64,000 bases of DNA, from NCBI RefSeq assembly GCF_024763615.1, contig NW_026604778.1:1-64000 (forward strand), read 5' to 3'. The notes below the pieces were generated by a model that was not told the origin of the DNA, made no database searches, and worked only from the letters and a program-made list of their open reading frames with translations. This DNA comes from Phlebotomus papatasi (taxonomy: Eukaryota; Arthropoda; Insecta; Diptera; Psychodidae). A program made the position numbers and the translations under genes. This document shows, piece after piece, positions 1-8,901 of the stretch; position 1 is the first letter of the stretch; each line of letters opens with the position of its first letter.

Positions 1-317
1 GAAAATTAGTTGCGAGTAATCTTATCTCAATTTTTTTTTAATTAGATTAGTTCGCTTGTAAGAATTCGGTTTCGATTTGTGCAAAATTCAGCAGAGCGGA
101 ACGAGATCGATAAATCGACATACTCGCAAGACCAGTAGACCATCATGAGATCGGTAAAATGAAACGATTTCACCAGAGCGACAGATGCGAATTGGATCTT
201 CAAAAGATCGACAGTTCGATACGATCGTTATAGTAAGAAAAAGATTAGGTAGATCGGAGGAGTCTAGCTTTATACAAATCATTCGGGAAAGAAAGTTCTG
301 CGAATTTTATTTTCATA

Positions 318-390
318 AAATTTTACTGATCTAAAAGGTGTGCTGAATGCATTATGGCTTCGGCACATCTTTTAGATCAGGAAAATTTCA
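318..390. repeat. Near-perfect 74-bp palindrome (hairpin-forming)
   Basis: Arms 326-343 and 363-380 are reverse complements with one mismatch, and the similarity extends outward through the aaaatttt tracts to about 318 and 390. The loop is about 19 bases. It sits inside copy 1 of the 270-bp tandem repeat; copies 2 and 3 do not keep the symmetry. It could be a remnant of a foldback element or a small-RNA hairpin; nothing in the sequence decides. Confidence 0.5.
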
Positions 391-496
391 TGAGGTCAAA
401 ATTCACACCTTTTCTTTCCTAGAAGCTTTGTATAAGTCTGTCTTACTCTTTCGCCTTCTTCTTCCTCTTCTTCTTTTGAACGTCACACTAAAGTTA

Positions 497-820
497 CAGT
501 AGACTCTTCGATATCCAGCACTTCGATATCCGGGTGACAGCTGCCAAACACTGGCGGTTGATATATTCAAAATTATTTTCACTAAACATGAAGTTTGTCC
601 AGAGTGAATTAAAGTATTATTAACATTGTATCGAAGTTTTTAATACATAATACATACAGTGATAAAAAATGAAACATAAGCACACCATGAAGAAAATTCT
701 CTTTTTCTTTGTCAGACAGAAAATAAATTCACACAGCACAAAATAGAAAAACCGTTGATCATTCAAAAAACCTAAATGTTATTTTGTCCCCCAGTCAGCC
801 GGATATCGAAGAGTCTACTG
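497..820. mobile_element. MITE, pogo/Tigger-like ends, TA target site
   Basis: The two ends are a 20-bp perfect inverted repeat starting CAGTAGACTCTTCGATATCC, flanked on both sides by TA (495-496 and 821-822), as expected for the Tc1/mariner/pogo superfamily. CAGT-type termini suggest the pogo/Tigger branch. The 324-bp interior has no coding capacity. A second copy of the subterminal word cttcgatatcc lies just inside the left end. It interrupts the older 270-bp tandem repeat. Confidence 0.72.
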
Positions 821-1591
821 TAATTTAGTTCAGTCCAGTTTCTAAACCGAAAGATTGGAATAGACTTATGAAAATCTTGAGAAAGAAGAGGACGGAAATT
901 TCGATTTTATAAAAATTATACCGAGCTATAAAGTGTGCCGGAACCATTACAAATTTCATTTAAAATAGATTCATTCACACATTCATTGGACATTGAAAAT
1001 TTCATGAAATTGAAAATGCATATCGCTTTCTTTCTAAATCTTTTTACATGCATACCTATTCATTCTACTCTTTCGCGCTTTACCTTTTGATTATAAAAAA
1101 ATCAATTTAGATTTGAGTGCGAATGAGTGGGACAGATATATGCAAAATCTGTAAGATAGAAGGAAATGGCAATTTCAATTTAATCAAAATTTTCTTGATC
1201 TAAAAGTTGTGCTAAAGGCAATAGCATCTACATAAGTTTGTTGTAGAGAAAATTAAGTAGACCTCATATTCTCTTCTCCGAAACTTATGTGATTGTTTCA
1301 ATGATTACTGATCAAATTTGAGTTTTCTCGAAACCGAAATTGTCAAGCTAGTTTTTCCGCTGACTAAATTCGATTTTTGTCCGAAAATTTGATTTTTACT
1401 GATGAAGTGTGAGTTCTTTACGGACCAAAGCCTAAATATTTAGCAAATTTAATATTTTTCTGAACAAATTAAATTTTCATACCGGTCAAATTGGATTTCT
1501 TTTACTCATTTTGAATTAATAGGTATGTGACTAGCTAGCTGGAATATGTTTTTAACGAATTACATAGATAAATCTTGAAAATATACGAATA

Positions 1592-2015
1592 GGGTAACTG
1601 TGCCAAATTTCGGCATAATTGCGTGCAAGCGTCAAAGTCTCAAGTTTGAAATGTAATATTTTTAATACAAATTGAATTTTTTATTCTTTCTTTTTAAGGA
1701 GTGTTGCTTGGGATTTTATACGCACTTTATCATCTTCATTTTCGCTCAAATAATTCTAATTCCATTTTAAAATAAATAAAAATGTAGACACAGCTTTGGT
1801 GGCCACTTTCGGCCATCTTCATTCTTAAAGTTCCTTGCCTTCCCAGAATTTTTCCAGTGTCTTATTCGGATTATCTCGTGTGTCGAAACAACATTTTTGT
1901 TATGTTATTGCATTGTATGATCTCTGAAGTATGCAAAAACTAAAATTCATCGAAATTCGAGGAACAAAAAAAGTGGCCGAAATTGCAAGCCGGCCGGAAT
2001 TTGGTACACTTACCC
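1592..2015. mobile_element. MITE with imperfect TIRs and TA target site
   Basis: The left end GGGTAACTGTGCCAAATTTC and the right end (reverse complement GGGTAAGTGTACCAAATTCC) form imperfect terminal inverted repeats of about 24 bp. Both are flanked by TA (1590-1591 and 2016-2017). The 424-bp body is non-coding; a short open frame on each strand at about 1900-2119 is an accident of the inverted ends. Mariner-like mobilisation is inferred from the TA target only. Confidence 0.65.
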
Positions 2016-2217
2016 TAATAATTTTATATTGTAAAATTTGGAGGCTTGAAATTTTGGCTTTTATCCTATTTTCAAATCGAAGATTTAACAATTTGTTTTG
2101 TATCAGCAAGATAATATAATCTTGTAAAAATTAAAGAGACGAATATTTAAAGGAAATTAGAAAATAAAAATTAAGAATTTTTTTTTTTTTGAGAAATCAT
2201 GACAGGAATTACACATA

Positions 2218-2670
2218 AGTAGTGAGAGTGGGGTTTAAGACCAAAAAATTCATGATGTGTCGCACTTAAGACCAAGATGTGTCGCACTTAAAACACCAGA
2301 CGCATCGCACTTACAGCCAAGAAGTGTTGCACTTTAATCCAATAAATGTGTAACACTTAGAACCATTGTGGTGTTAATGATTTTGTATAAATTTCTACAT
2401 ATCTATAATTACTTTACCCCAAAGACAAGGCACACTTTTTGCGAGATCATATAACTTATGACCAACTGAACTCGAGAAGTGGGGTATTATTATTTCATAT
2501 CAAAATAACCCGAGATTTGTTACACTTAAAACCAAATCAGCTGTGGCTCTTATGCCCATAATGATTTGGTGAGAAAAAAGTCTAATTTTAGGGTGTTTTT
2601 GGTGCATTGTTGCACCATAGATATAGAATGACGAACATACAAGTGTTGTTATGGAAGCGCCAAAATAAAA
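2218..2670 (+). repeat. Polinton left terminal inverted repeat
   Basis: Matches the reverse complement of 17471-17945 almost base for base from the tip to about 2620, then with indels up to the shared word ggaagcgccaaaataaa. The outer 160 bp contain five or six iterations of a 22-24-bp word built on gcacttaa.acca, a subterminal repeat array that could bind the integrase or terminal protein (inference). An open frame at 2500-2739 on the minus strand is not a gene. Confidence 0.93.
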
Positions 2671-2872
2671 AAAAAAAATGCATAGTAATACTTTTTTCCA
2701 ATCAGCGTATTTGTGGCCAGTGAAAAACAAAAGTGTCACCTTTCTTTTCCAACATAAGGCAAGTATTTTATTACATATTTCTTTTAATTATTGAATTAGT
2801 TCGATTTAGAGCGTTGAATTAAGCGCATCTCCGCAACAACAGCCAACTGATCAACAATCATCTGAAGAAAAA

Positions 2873-3993
2873 ATGGTAAGATGGATAATTATTTCCTGAG
2901 TGATAGTAGGGGATGGGGAAGTGCAAATATCTAAAAATGTCGTGAAGTCTATTATTGTGGATCTCAGATTTTCTAAAATACGTTGATGCGAATAGTTTAA
3001 AAGTTTATTGTGTTTGTGGGTGTTTCTAAACTAAAAAAAAAAAAAAATTGGCACTAAACTTTGGGGTGATATACATGATGAGACAAGAAAGTTTTTCTTC
3101 GACTATCCTATGATCAGATGCTGTTTAGAGGTGGCTGAAAGACCCTCTTTGTAGTGTAAAATCAGAAAATTGTTCTATATAGAGAGCTGTTTAGCTACCT
3201 CTAAATAACATCCGATGATGTGGACGTCAAAAAAAATCTTCCTATCTCATGATGTAGAGTACCCTGAGATGAGTGCTAAAAAAAGTGATTTTAATTGTTG
3301 TAAATTAAAATGTATTGATCGGAAATCTCAATGACTTATATATATTTATATTGACTTATATCAATATATTTATATTAATTAATTTTTTATTTGTTTTCTC
3401 AGGATTTCCGTGACAAATTTTTGAAGGCCCAAGCTCCACCAGTTCAGCACATTCAAGGATCGACGCTGGAGGTCGGGGTGTGGTTCCCTCTCAACGAGAT
3501 GAGGAGAGAGGAATCGCTTTGGGGACCGAGGATCAAGGCCTTCCTTAAAGATGGGAGGTCTTTATGGCTAAACAAGCGTCTTCAAGATAATCTCTCTGAT
3601 GAAGACCTTCTCCTTGTGAAACCTGAGGATGGCTGGGAATTGTGCCGCACAGGCGTAGAAATAATCAGCGCATCGAAAAACTCTGTAGAGATGAATCTCT
3701 ACGATATTCGTCAGAAACGTGTCTACGGAGTATCTCCAGTCACTCCAGTGGTTGGGTCTTCCAAGGAGAGGGGTAAAAAAAGAACTGCCCCGGCACCGAC
3801 CTCGGCCCCGGCCCCGAAACAACAGCCCAAATGCGATGAAAAGAATAAAAAAAAAAAGCTTCAGGACAGGATGACGGGGAGAACAGAGGGCCTTTTCACG
3901 GAAGTGATTGTAGATGACGATGATGATGATGATGATGATGAAGACGAGGAGCAGATATCGGAAAGAGAGGAGGCAAATTTGTGGACAAGATGA
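2873..3993 (+). CDS. Spliced acidic-tailed protein, possible ssDNA-binding protein
   Basis: The only plus-strand gene of the Polinton. The long frame (codons from 3403) has no ATG at its head, but an upstream ATG at 2873-2875 is followed at once by a GTAAG donor. A pyrimidine-rich tract ending TTTTCTCAG closes at 3402, so a 527-nt intron (2876-3402) joins the ATG in phase to GAT TTC. The product is about 197 aa: a compact N-terminal domain (about 1-110) containing a YG/WGP-like segment and a DEDL motif, a Pro/Ala/Lys-rich linker, a poly-Lys stretch and a (D)9 acidic tail. A small domain with an acidic C-terminus resembles single-stranded DNA-binding proteins of DNA viruses; that role is my inference, not a recognised match. 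A polyadenylation signal lies 67 nt downstream. Confidence 0.6.
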
Positions 3994-4029
3994 CGGGGAG
4001 AAACAGGGTGTCTTTTCAGGGAAGTGGTT
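3866..4029 (+). repeat. 119-bp direct duplication spanning the gene's 3' end
   Basis: The segment starting gatgacggggaga near 3870 recurs at about 3989, an offset of 119 bp, with the following ccttttcacggaagtg-like words also repeated. Because 119 is not a multiple of three, the second copy is read in another frame and supplies the TGA stop at 3991-3993. Between the copies lies the (GAT)n tract encoding the poly-Asp tail. Confidence 0.7.
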
Positions 4030-4059
4030 AAATTCGATTAAAAATTTATATACACAGCA

Positions 4060-4065
4060 AATAAA
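4060..4065 (+). terminator. Polyadenylation signal AATAAA
   Basis: AATAAA occurs in an overlapping run (aataaataaataaa) 67 nt past the stop of the plus-strand gene, in an otherwise gene-free stretch between two convergent genes. It is the natural 3' processing signal for that gene. Confidence 0.55.
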
Positions 4066-4149
4066 TAAATAAATTCAACTATTGTGTTCTTTTGTATTAA
4101 TCTCTACGTCTTCCTCTTTTCTTCTACAAAAAAAAAACTTCACTAGGGC

Positions 4150-4315
4150 GGTAAGTGGGATACCTTTGAACTCTGTCTCTTTTTTCTTCTATTTTTAAAT
4201 ACAATTATGGACATTATTATGATTTTGGGCTCTACAAATCATCTGCGAAAATAAATCACATTATGATAAAAAATAGAAGAAGAAGAAGAAAAATCCTTAT
4301 TTCAAAGGGTACCCC
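4150..4315. mobile_element. Foldback/MITE-like element between convergent genes
   Basis: The left part (gtgggatacctttgaa, then ttcttctattttt) is the imperfect reverse complement of the right part (aaaaatagaagaa, then ttcaaagggtacccc). This gives an element of about 160 bp with long imperfect inverted arms. I see no clean target duplication, so it could equally be a transcription-terminating hairpin shared by the two convergent genes. From 4316 to 4686 I see nothing else recognisable. Confidence 0.4.
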
Positions 4316-4686
4316 CAATTCTCCTATTTGTTTCACTAAATATGTTAATATGTCTCGGATATAGATTCTGTTTTCTTCTGACACTAAATGTTTTGTATCT
4401 GCATTTCGCACAAACGAAGAAACACCGATGCAATGTTTGTATCAAATGTAGATATAAAACAAAACTAAATGAATATGCGTGCATCATGTAGTGAAAAAAA
4501 CTGCGAGATGTTATTTATTGAAGAAAAGTAGTGTGGGAAGGTTTGTATATGTAATTCAGAACTAAATATTCAGGATTAAAATATAGATATCGAATTTCAT
4601 CAAAAACTCCTTGGCCATCTGATAATAAGAAAAAGATGTGTAGTTTCATTTTAAACATTTTTATTATTACAATTTCTGGTTATTAA

Positions 4687-5973
4687 TTAATTTAAAATAA
4701 CATTTCTGTGCCTATCAATCTCGAGTTTAGAATCATATTCTGCATATATGAGACACGTTATGGTTTTATCGAGAGTATTCGAAAATCGCGCTTCTATTCT
4801 AATTGATCCTTGCTCCAAGAGAGATAGACAACCCTCTGAACGACTATCAGGATCCAAATCAAAAGCGAGCAGAAAAAATCCTTTTTGAAAATCTTCCAAA
4901 GAAATTTGATGCGACTTATAATCATGGTGTATTCCTGTTCCTGTGAAGAGAGTACCATAAGCTTTTGCAATATTGCCTCTTTCAAAATCCATACGTAAGG
5001 GCTGTATAGGATAAGGCATTCCATTCACTAGGAGTGCAAAATCAGTCATGTTGAAATGATGAAAATTAAAAGGATTCATTGATTTTTTCCCATTGTAGGC
5101 CTGATTATCCACCATTCCAAAAATTATACGACGTGGAAGTACGCCGTGTATTATATTATCCAGATTAATTGATGTAGCACCTGATGGTATTGTTACAGTT
5201 TTAACTTCTACTTTTTTGTAATGATATGCAGCATTCTGTTTCTCTAATACCGTGTTATGAGCGAGAAGTATATTAGGATTTATCGTGACCTGATTCATGT
5301 ACATTGTTGCCTCCAGGAGACGGAATTGAGGATTTTCAGTTTCATTACACAAAAGAAAAAAGGCTGATTTTTCTAAAGTGATATTGACTCTTAAATCAAC
5401 ATTATTAATTAAAAGGACTGGTTGATTCAACATATCACAATGCAGGCGACCCATTAATTCCAATACAGTGCTATTCTTCACCAGATTTTTTCTGATAACA
5501 AAACCGTTATTCTCAAATGTCATAGAATTTAAATTCCCAGTGTCACGATACCAACCGCAATTTTGTAAAAATGTATTTTTTGCATCTGTTCCATATGTAA
5601 GAAGATTTTCTAAATAACTTCTATAGTGATAATCTCCTTCACTCTGGGAGATAGCTTTGCCATTTAGAGAAATTGAGCAAGATCGAATCAAAGAATGCAA
5701 AATATTGTTAACAATCCCTGGCTGCATCTCATCGGAATTTTTATAATTTTCTCCATTTTCATTTACCAATTGAATTTTAAAACGAATGTATAGAGATGAA
5801 AGGTCTCGATAACAATCTCCATGAGCAACAGAATAAAATTCTATTACTGATGGATTATCAAGACTGGCAACAGGTTGATATGAAATCTCTTCACATCGTA
5901 AAATAGATGTTTGAATTGGAGGGGTAGCAAAAATATCTAATTCGCTTTTCATACATTCCATATATTTAGCCAT
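4687..5973 (-). CDS. MCP: Major capsid protein, double jelly-roll type
   Basis: 428 aa. The N-terminal third, with an aromatic/Pro-rich entry, IEFYSVAHGDCYRDLSS and then NNILHSLIRSCSISLNGK, matches the pattern of the Polinton capsid protein often deposited as F54H12.2-like: a short strand, a D/E-Y-x-DLS segment, then a hydrophobic helix and an LNGK/LNDK turn. In the family this is the PY product, a double jelly-roll that forms the icosahedral shell. No transmembrane segment is visible. It is the last gene of the minus-strand capsid cluster. Its ATG (5973-5971) shares one base with the TAA of the preceding gene (TAATG), implying coupled expression. The frame is intact and full length for insect copies as far as I can judge. 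Confidence 0.85.
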   Translation of the reverse strand: MAKYMECMKSELDIFATPPIQTSILRCEEISYQPVASLDNPSVIEFYSVAHGDCYRDLSSLYIRFKIQLVNENGENYKNSDEMQPGIVNNILHSLIRSCSISLNGKAISQSEGDYHYRSYLENLLTYGTDAKNTFLQNCGWYRDTGNLNSMTFENNGFVIRKNLVKNSTVLELMGRLHCDMLNQPVLLINNVDLRVNITLEKSAFFLLCNETENPQFRLLEATMYMNQVTINPNILLAHNTVLEKQNAAYHYKKVEVKTVTIPSGATSINLDNIIHGVLPRRIIFGMVDNQAYNGKKSMNPFNFHHFNMTDFALLVNGMPYPIQPLRMDFERGNIAKAYGTLFTGTGIHHDYKSHQISLEDFQKGFFLLAFDLDPDSRSEGCLSLLEQGSIRIEARFSNTLDKTITCLIYAEYDSKLEIDRHRNVILN

Positions 5974-6500
5974 TATGTGAAAATATCCAATGTTCGGCTA
6001 GATTTTCTTTTATCTTTCTTATTCTTTTGTTTTTTCTTCTTTTTGACTTTGTTCCTCTTGCTATTAATTTTTGATTTTAATTTACTTAATAAAGATGATC
6101 TTTTTTTCTTAGGAGTTGTTGATCGCGATGATTCAGGCTGAATGATATGTGCGAATTTATTACCTCTATATATAATACCATCACCTGTACCAGACATCGT
6201 TTGAATTTTGTTCAGGGCTTTCTCAGTGAGATCTTTTTTTGCTTCTCTCCCACGATCAATTAGTATTTGTTTCAATGGTTTAGTACCTATATCTGATATA
6301 ATATCAGCACCTGTTTTTACTGCTTGACTTTTGATAGCATTTAGTCCTCTTACAAACAGTGGTCTTAAGATTCTCATAAGACCTCCTAAAATTGAACCCA
6401 ATCCTCTACCTCTTTGAATACCGAAATGATCTGGTCTGTATACCTCACCGATTGAGCCGTGGCCGCTTTGATTGAGGTAGTAAGTTGTGTATATACTCAT
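5973..6500 (-). CDS. Small basic Gly-rich virion-type protein
   Basis: 175 aa. An N-terminal Tyr/Gly-rich segment leads into RGRGLGSILGGLMRILRPLF, an amphipathic Gly-rich helix region (about residues 30-52). A helical middle of the pattern GADIISDIGTKPLKQ follows, and the last 45 residues are almost all Lys/Arg/Ser. This layout is widely seen in Polintons and related adintoviruses beside the capsid gene and resembles adenovirus minor core or membrane-active proteins (pVI/pX class) in general character. Exact homology cannot be shown here. The stop overlaps the capsid ATG by one base; the next upstream gene ends 66 nt away. Likely packaged with the capsid, binding DNA through the basic tail (inference). 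Confidence 0.7.
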   Translation of the reverse strand: MSIYTTYYLNQSGHGSIGEVYRPDHFGIQRGRGLGSILGGLMRILRPLFVRGLNAIKSQAVKTGADIISDIGTKPLKQILIDRGREAKKDLTEKALNKIQTMSGTGDGIIYRGNKFAHIIQPESSRSTTPKKKRSSLLSKLKSKINSKRNKVKKKKKQKNKKDKRKSSRTLDIFT

Positions 6501-6566
6501 CTTTTACCGAATGAATTTTCTTTTATTTTGTTGGCCTTTATATAGATTTTTTTACAAAATAAATTT

Positions 6567-7811
6567 CTATTTCTTCTTAAAATGTAAAACCAACATCGTT
6601 GGTGTAGCACTGGGTTCAAAATTGTATAAATCACCGTTTTGGGTGGTTATCATAATTTCGATTGTATCAAAACTTGTTCTCTCTAGTGGATGATATTGGA
6701 TAGTTTCAAAAGATTTATACAGTTCTCTATTGTTCATTATTAATATCGTCCTTAAACATCTAGCAAAAATATTACTTAATAATTGATGCTTTATTATGTC
6801 GCTATAAACAAACATTAGCTCTCTCGTATACTTAGGTGTTATAATTTGTGGTGCTACTGAAGGGTGTAATGCTGTTGAGACAAACTCATTGTTATTAATT
6901 TTCACTGTTGGAATATTGTGTGAATTTTTGAGAATGTTGATTAAATGCTCACGTGTTTCTTCTAGAGATGGCAAAGAGCTCACTATATTCTCTATAAGAG
7001 ATTCAAGAGATTCATATTCGCTTTGATACAGAGGGATACCGTATTCTACATCCCCTACAGGTACTGTAATTGTTGTAATTGGTTCGCCCTCGATCCTTGA
7101 ATTAGTATTTGCAAGAAAATCTATGACGTAATTTTTTTTAGATTCTGTGTATTCTGTTTTATTACTCTTTTTATTTTTTTCAATGAGCATGGCCAATTTA
7201 AAAGCCCCACCCTTTTTATCATTTTCAATTGTATCGTCTATATCCATTGCTTCTTTCAGAACATTTTCATATTTCATTGTTGTAGTTGCAACATCATGTG
7301 AATCATCATGAGTATTTGTGTCCGATTTTAGGTGACTCCCTTTTTTTATTAATGTATTTCCGCCTTTAGTGTATTTTTCCACGAATCTCCTTAGCTCATC
7401 GTCTAAAGTATTGGCTGATGATGTTCCCACAATGTTGTCCTCAGGTAATGTGCTTTCCGATAACTTCGATTCCCGCATCAAATAAAATAAACTCCTTAGA
7501 GGAGTGATTGGATTGAAGATAGGTAATTTCATATAAGCATTACTATTTTTGGTTTTTCCAATGACTATTGTTTTGTCCTTGTTGTATATCGTGATAGTTT
7601 TAGGTCTAATGCTTTTTTTCTCTCTATCAATTGATAATTTAGCAACATTAAAAGAAATTTCCGCAAGGCCAACTACCCAATCATCGGACAAAAAAATCTT
7701 TGTTGGTAATTTGGTACGAAAATTTGATAGCGTGTTATTAGGAAAATATGTTTGAGAGGAATTACTTAGTAATGTTAAGTAAAATTCATTTTCTCCTTCA
7801 AGAGAGGCCAT
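6567..7811 (-). CDS. PX: Candidate minor capsid (penton-type) protein
   Basis: About 414 aa from the ATG at 7811; the frame is open a further four codons but without an ATG. The first 60 residues (FYLTLLSNSSQTYFPNNTLS, then FRTKLPTKIFLSDDWVVGLA) are the signature start of a conserved Polinton virion protein: a strand-rich N-terminus with PNNT.S.F.T.LP and W.VGLAEI. In Polintons the second capsid component is a single jelly-roll penton protein, and this gene's place beside the major capsid gene fits. The middle is low-complexity and polar (residues about 140-240); the C-terminus (YHPLERTSFDTIEIMI) is again conserved in style. It overlaps the integrase stop by 14 nt. The role is inferred from family pattern and position. 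Confidence 0.65.
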   Translation of the reverse strand: MASLEGENEFYLTLLSNSSQTYFPNNTLSNFRTKLPTKIFLSDDWVVGLAEISFNVAKLSIDREKKSIRPKTITIYNKDKTIVIGKTKNSNAYMKLPIFNPITPLRSLFYLMRESKLSESTLPEDNIVGTSSANTLDDELRRFVEKYTKGGNTLIKKGSHLKSDTNTHDDSHDVATTTMKYENVLKEAMDIDDTIENDKKGGAFKLAMLIEKNKKSNKTEYTESKKNYVIDFLANTNSRIEGEPITTITVPVGDVEYGIPLYQSEYESLESLIENIVSSLPSLEETREHLINILKNSHNIPTVKINNNEFVSTALHPSVAPQIITPKYTRELMFVYSDIIKHQLLSNIFARCLRTILIMNNRELYKSFETIQYHPLERTSFDTIEIMITTQNGDLYNFEPSATPTMLVLHFKKK

Positions 7812-8901
7812 ATTGTTTCGCAATAGTTTCTCTACTTATCCACCTGTTTGGTGTATCACTATGAAATTTAATCAGATAATGAAGCGATTTCCCCAATCCT
7901 TTAGTTTTTATAATTTTTTCAATCGGCGGAAGATCAGTACTATTGCTGACTTTCTGTAGTTGCTGAGCGTAAAAACGACCTGTTATAGGGGTTCCCTTGA
8001 AATCTCTTAGAGTATAAAGTGGAAAAGGTTTTTTATTTATAATTTCTGCAATATGAAATTTTTCTTTTGTCCATCTTTGATCAAACCCTCTATCAAATTT
8101 TAGTTTAGGTTTCGCAACACGAACTAAATCTGTAACTTTAAACGATTTCGACTTGTCCTTTGCCTGCAATAATAGCTTTTCATGCCTCTTTTTGTATATA
8201 GCGTTCAATTTTAAAATATCTTTATCTGTTACAGCACTGGGTTTCATTTTAATTGTGGAATGAATTGAATTGTTATAAACATTTATAAGTTTAGGAAGAA
8301 TATCAATATAACGTTGTGTGCCCCAATGCGTGAAGTGTTTATACATTAGATGTTTTAATGTCCTATTAAATCTCTCTACAACAGCACACTTTAAAATAGG
8401 ATTATATGAAAAATATTGTTTTATACCATTAGATTTCAATAAATTAGCAAATGAAGAATTCTTAAATTCCTTTCCATGGTCTGATTGTACTATTTCGGGT
8501 TTTCTATTACTTGTTTTTAAAACATATGAAAACGCTTTTGTAACATCTCCTGCAGATTTCTTTTTCAGAGGTACAGCAAAAGCATATTTAGAAAATACAT
8601 CTATTATTGTTAGAATAAAAGTGTTATTGTCATTATGCGTTTTGATGTGCCTCATATCACATAGATCTATTTCCCAAAGCTCGTCGATGTTAAATACACG
8701 ATACTGATTTCTCTTGAATTTTTTTATTACAGGATAATGCAAAGTATAGCTGCTTTGTTGCTGTAGAAAGTTTTTAATTAGATCTTTTGATATATTATCT
8801 CCATTATTTTCTTTCAAACCTTTATACAATTTTTGTATAGGCGCATATAGATAAGGTTTATTACTATCCGTATACAATTGCTCTATTTGATTGGATCCCA
8901 T
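7798..8901 (-). CDS. INT: Polinton integrase (retroviral-type DDE, chromodomain)
   Basis: 367 aa, cutting and joining element ends to host DNA. The rve catalytic core is clear: WEIDLCDM (D79), VQSDHGKEF (D141) and VVERFNRTL (E176), a DD34E spacing by my count. The N-terminal 60 residues lack an obvious HHCC zinc finger, as is common for Polinton integrases. The C-terminus (about 335-367, YLIKFHSDTPNRWISRETI) looks like a chromodomain, which in other integrases directs insertion to modified chromatin. That is of interest here because the element abuts satellite heterochromatin. The frame is intact. It overlaps the upstream gene by 19 nt and the downstream gene by 14 nt. Confidence 0.95.
   Translation of the reverse strand: MGSNQIEQLYTDSNKPYLYAPIQKLYKGLKENNGDNISKDLIKNFLQQQSSYTLHYPVIKKFKRNQYRVFNIDELWEIDLCDMRHIKTHNDNNTFILTIIDVFSKYAFAVPLKKKSAGDVTKAFSYVLKTSNRKPEIVQSDHGKEFKNSSFANLLKSNGIKQYFSYNPILKCAVVERFNRTLKHLMYKHFTHWGTQRYIDILPKLINVYNNSIHSTIKMKPSAVTDKDILKLNAIYKKRHEKLLLQAKDKSKSFKVTDLVRVAKPKLKFDRGFDQRWTKEKFHIAEIINKKPFPLYTLRDFKGTPITGRFYAQQLQKVSNSTDLPPIEKIIKTKGLGKSLHYLIKFHSDTPNRWISRETIAKQYGLS

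Larger units (their letters stand above)
285..1240. repeat. Degenerate tandem repeat, about 270-bp unit, three copies
   Basis: A recognisable block (gatctaaaa followed by g/tgtgtgc, preceded by an aaaatttt-like tract) recurs near 326, 921 and 1194. Removing the 324-bp MITE and its TA duplication from the first interval leaves spacings of about 269 and 273 bp, so the three copies form a tandem array that the MITE later interrupted. A second shared word, actctttcg, lies downstream of copies 1 and 2. Copies are strongly diverged and outer limits are approximate. Confidence 0.45.
1..2217. other. Non-coding left flank of the Polinton
   Basis: No convincing gene is visible; open frames here are short and lack protein-like composition. 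The stretch holds a degenerate tandem repeat of about 270 bp, a 74-bp near-palindrome and two MITE-like insertions (annotated separately). The rest (about 1-285, 1260-1590 and 2018-2217) is AT-rich DNA in which I see nothing further. The last 11 bases of the flank plus the first bases of the Polinton read acataagtagt, a word also present in the satellite to the right of the Polinton. Confidence 0.6.

Noticed and set aside
1900..2119. Overlapping short frames on both strands
   Set aside because: They fall inside and across the end of a MITE and have no protein features.
2500..2739. Minus-strand frame in the left TIR with hydrophobic residues
   Set aside because: The matching TIR at the right end does not keep the same frame; non-coding.
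3391..3402. Start of the acidic-tailed protein at the beginning of the long frame
   Set aside because: There is no ATG there (TTG), and the bases are the pyrimidine tract and AG of a splice acceptor; the spliced ATG at 2873 is better.
8318..8707. 129-codon plus-strand frame
   Set aside because: Exactly antisense to the integrase catalytic core; a shadow frame.
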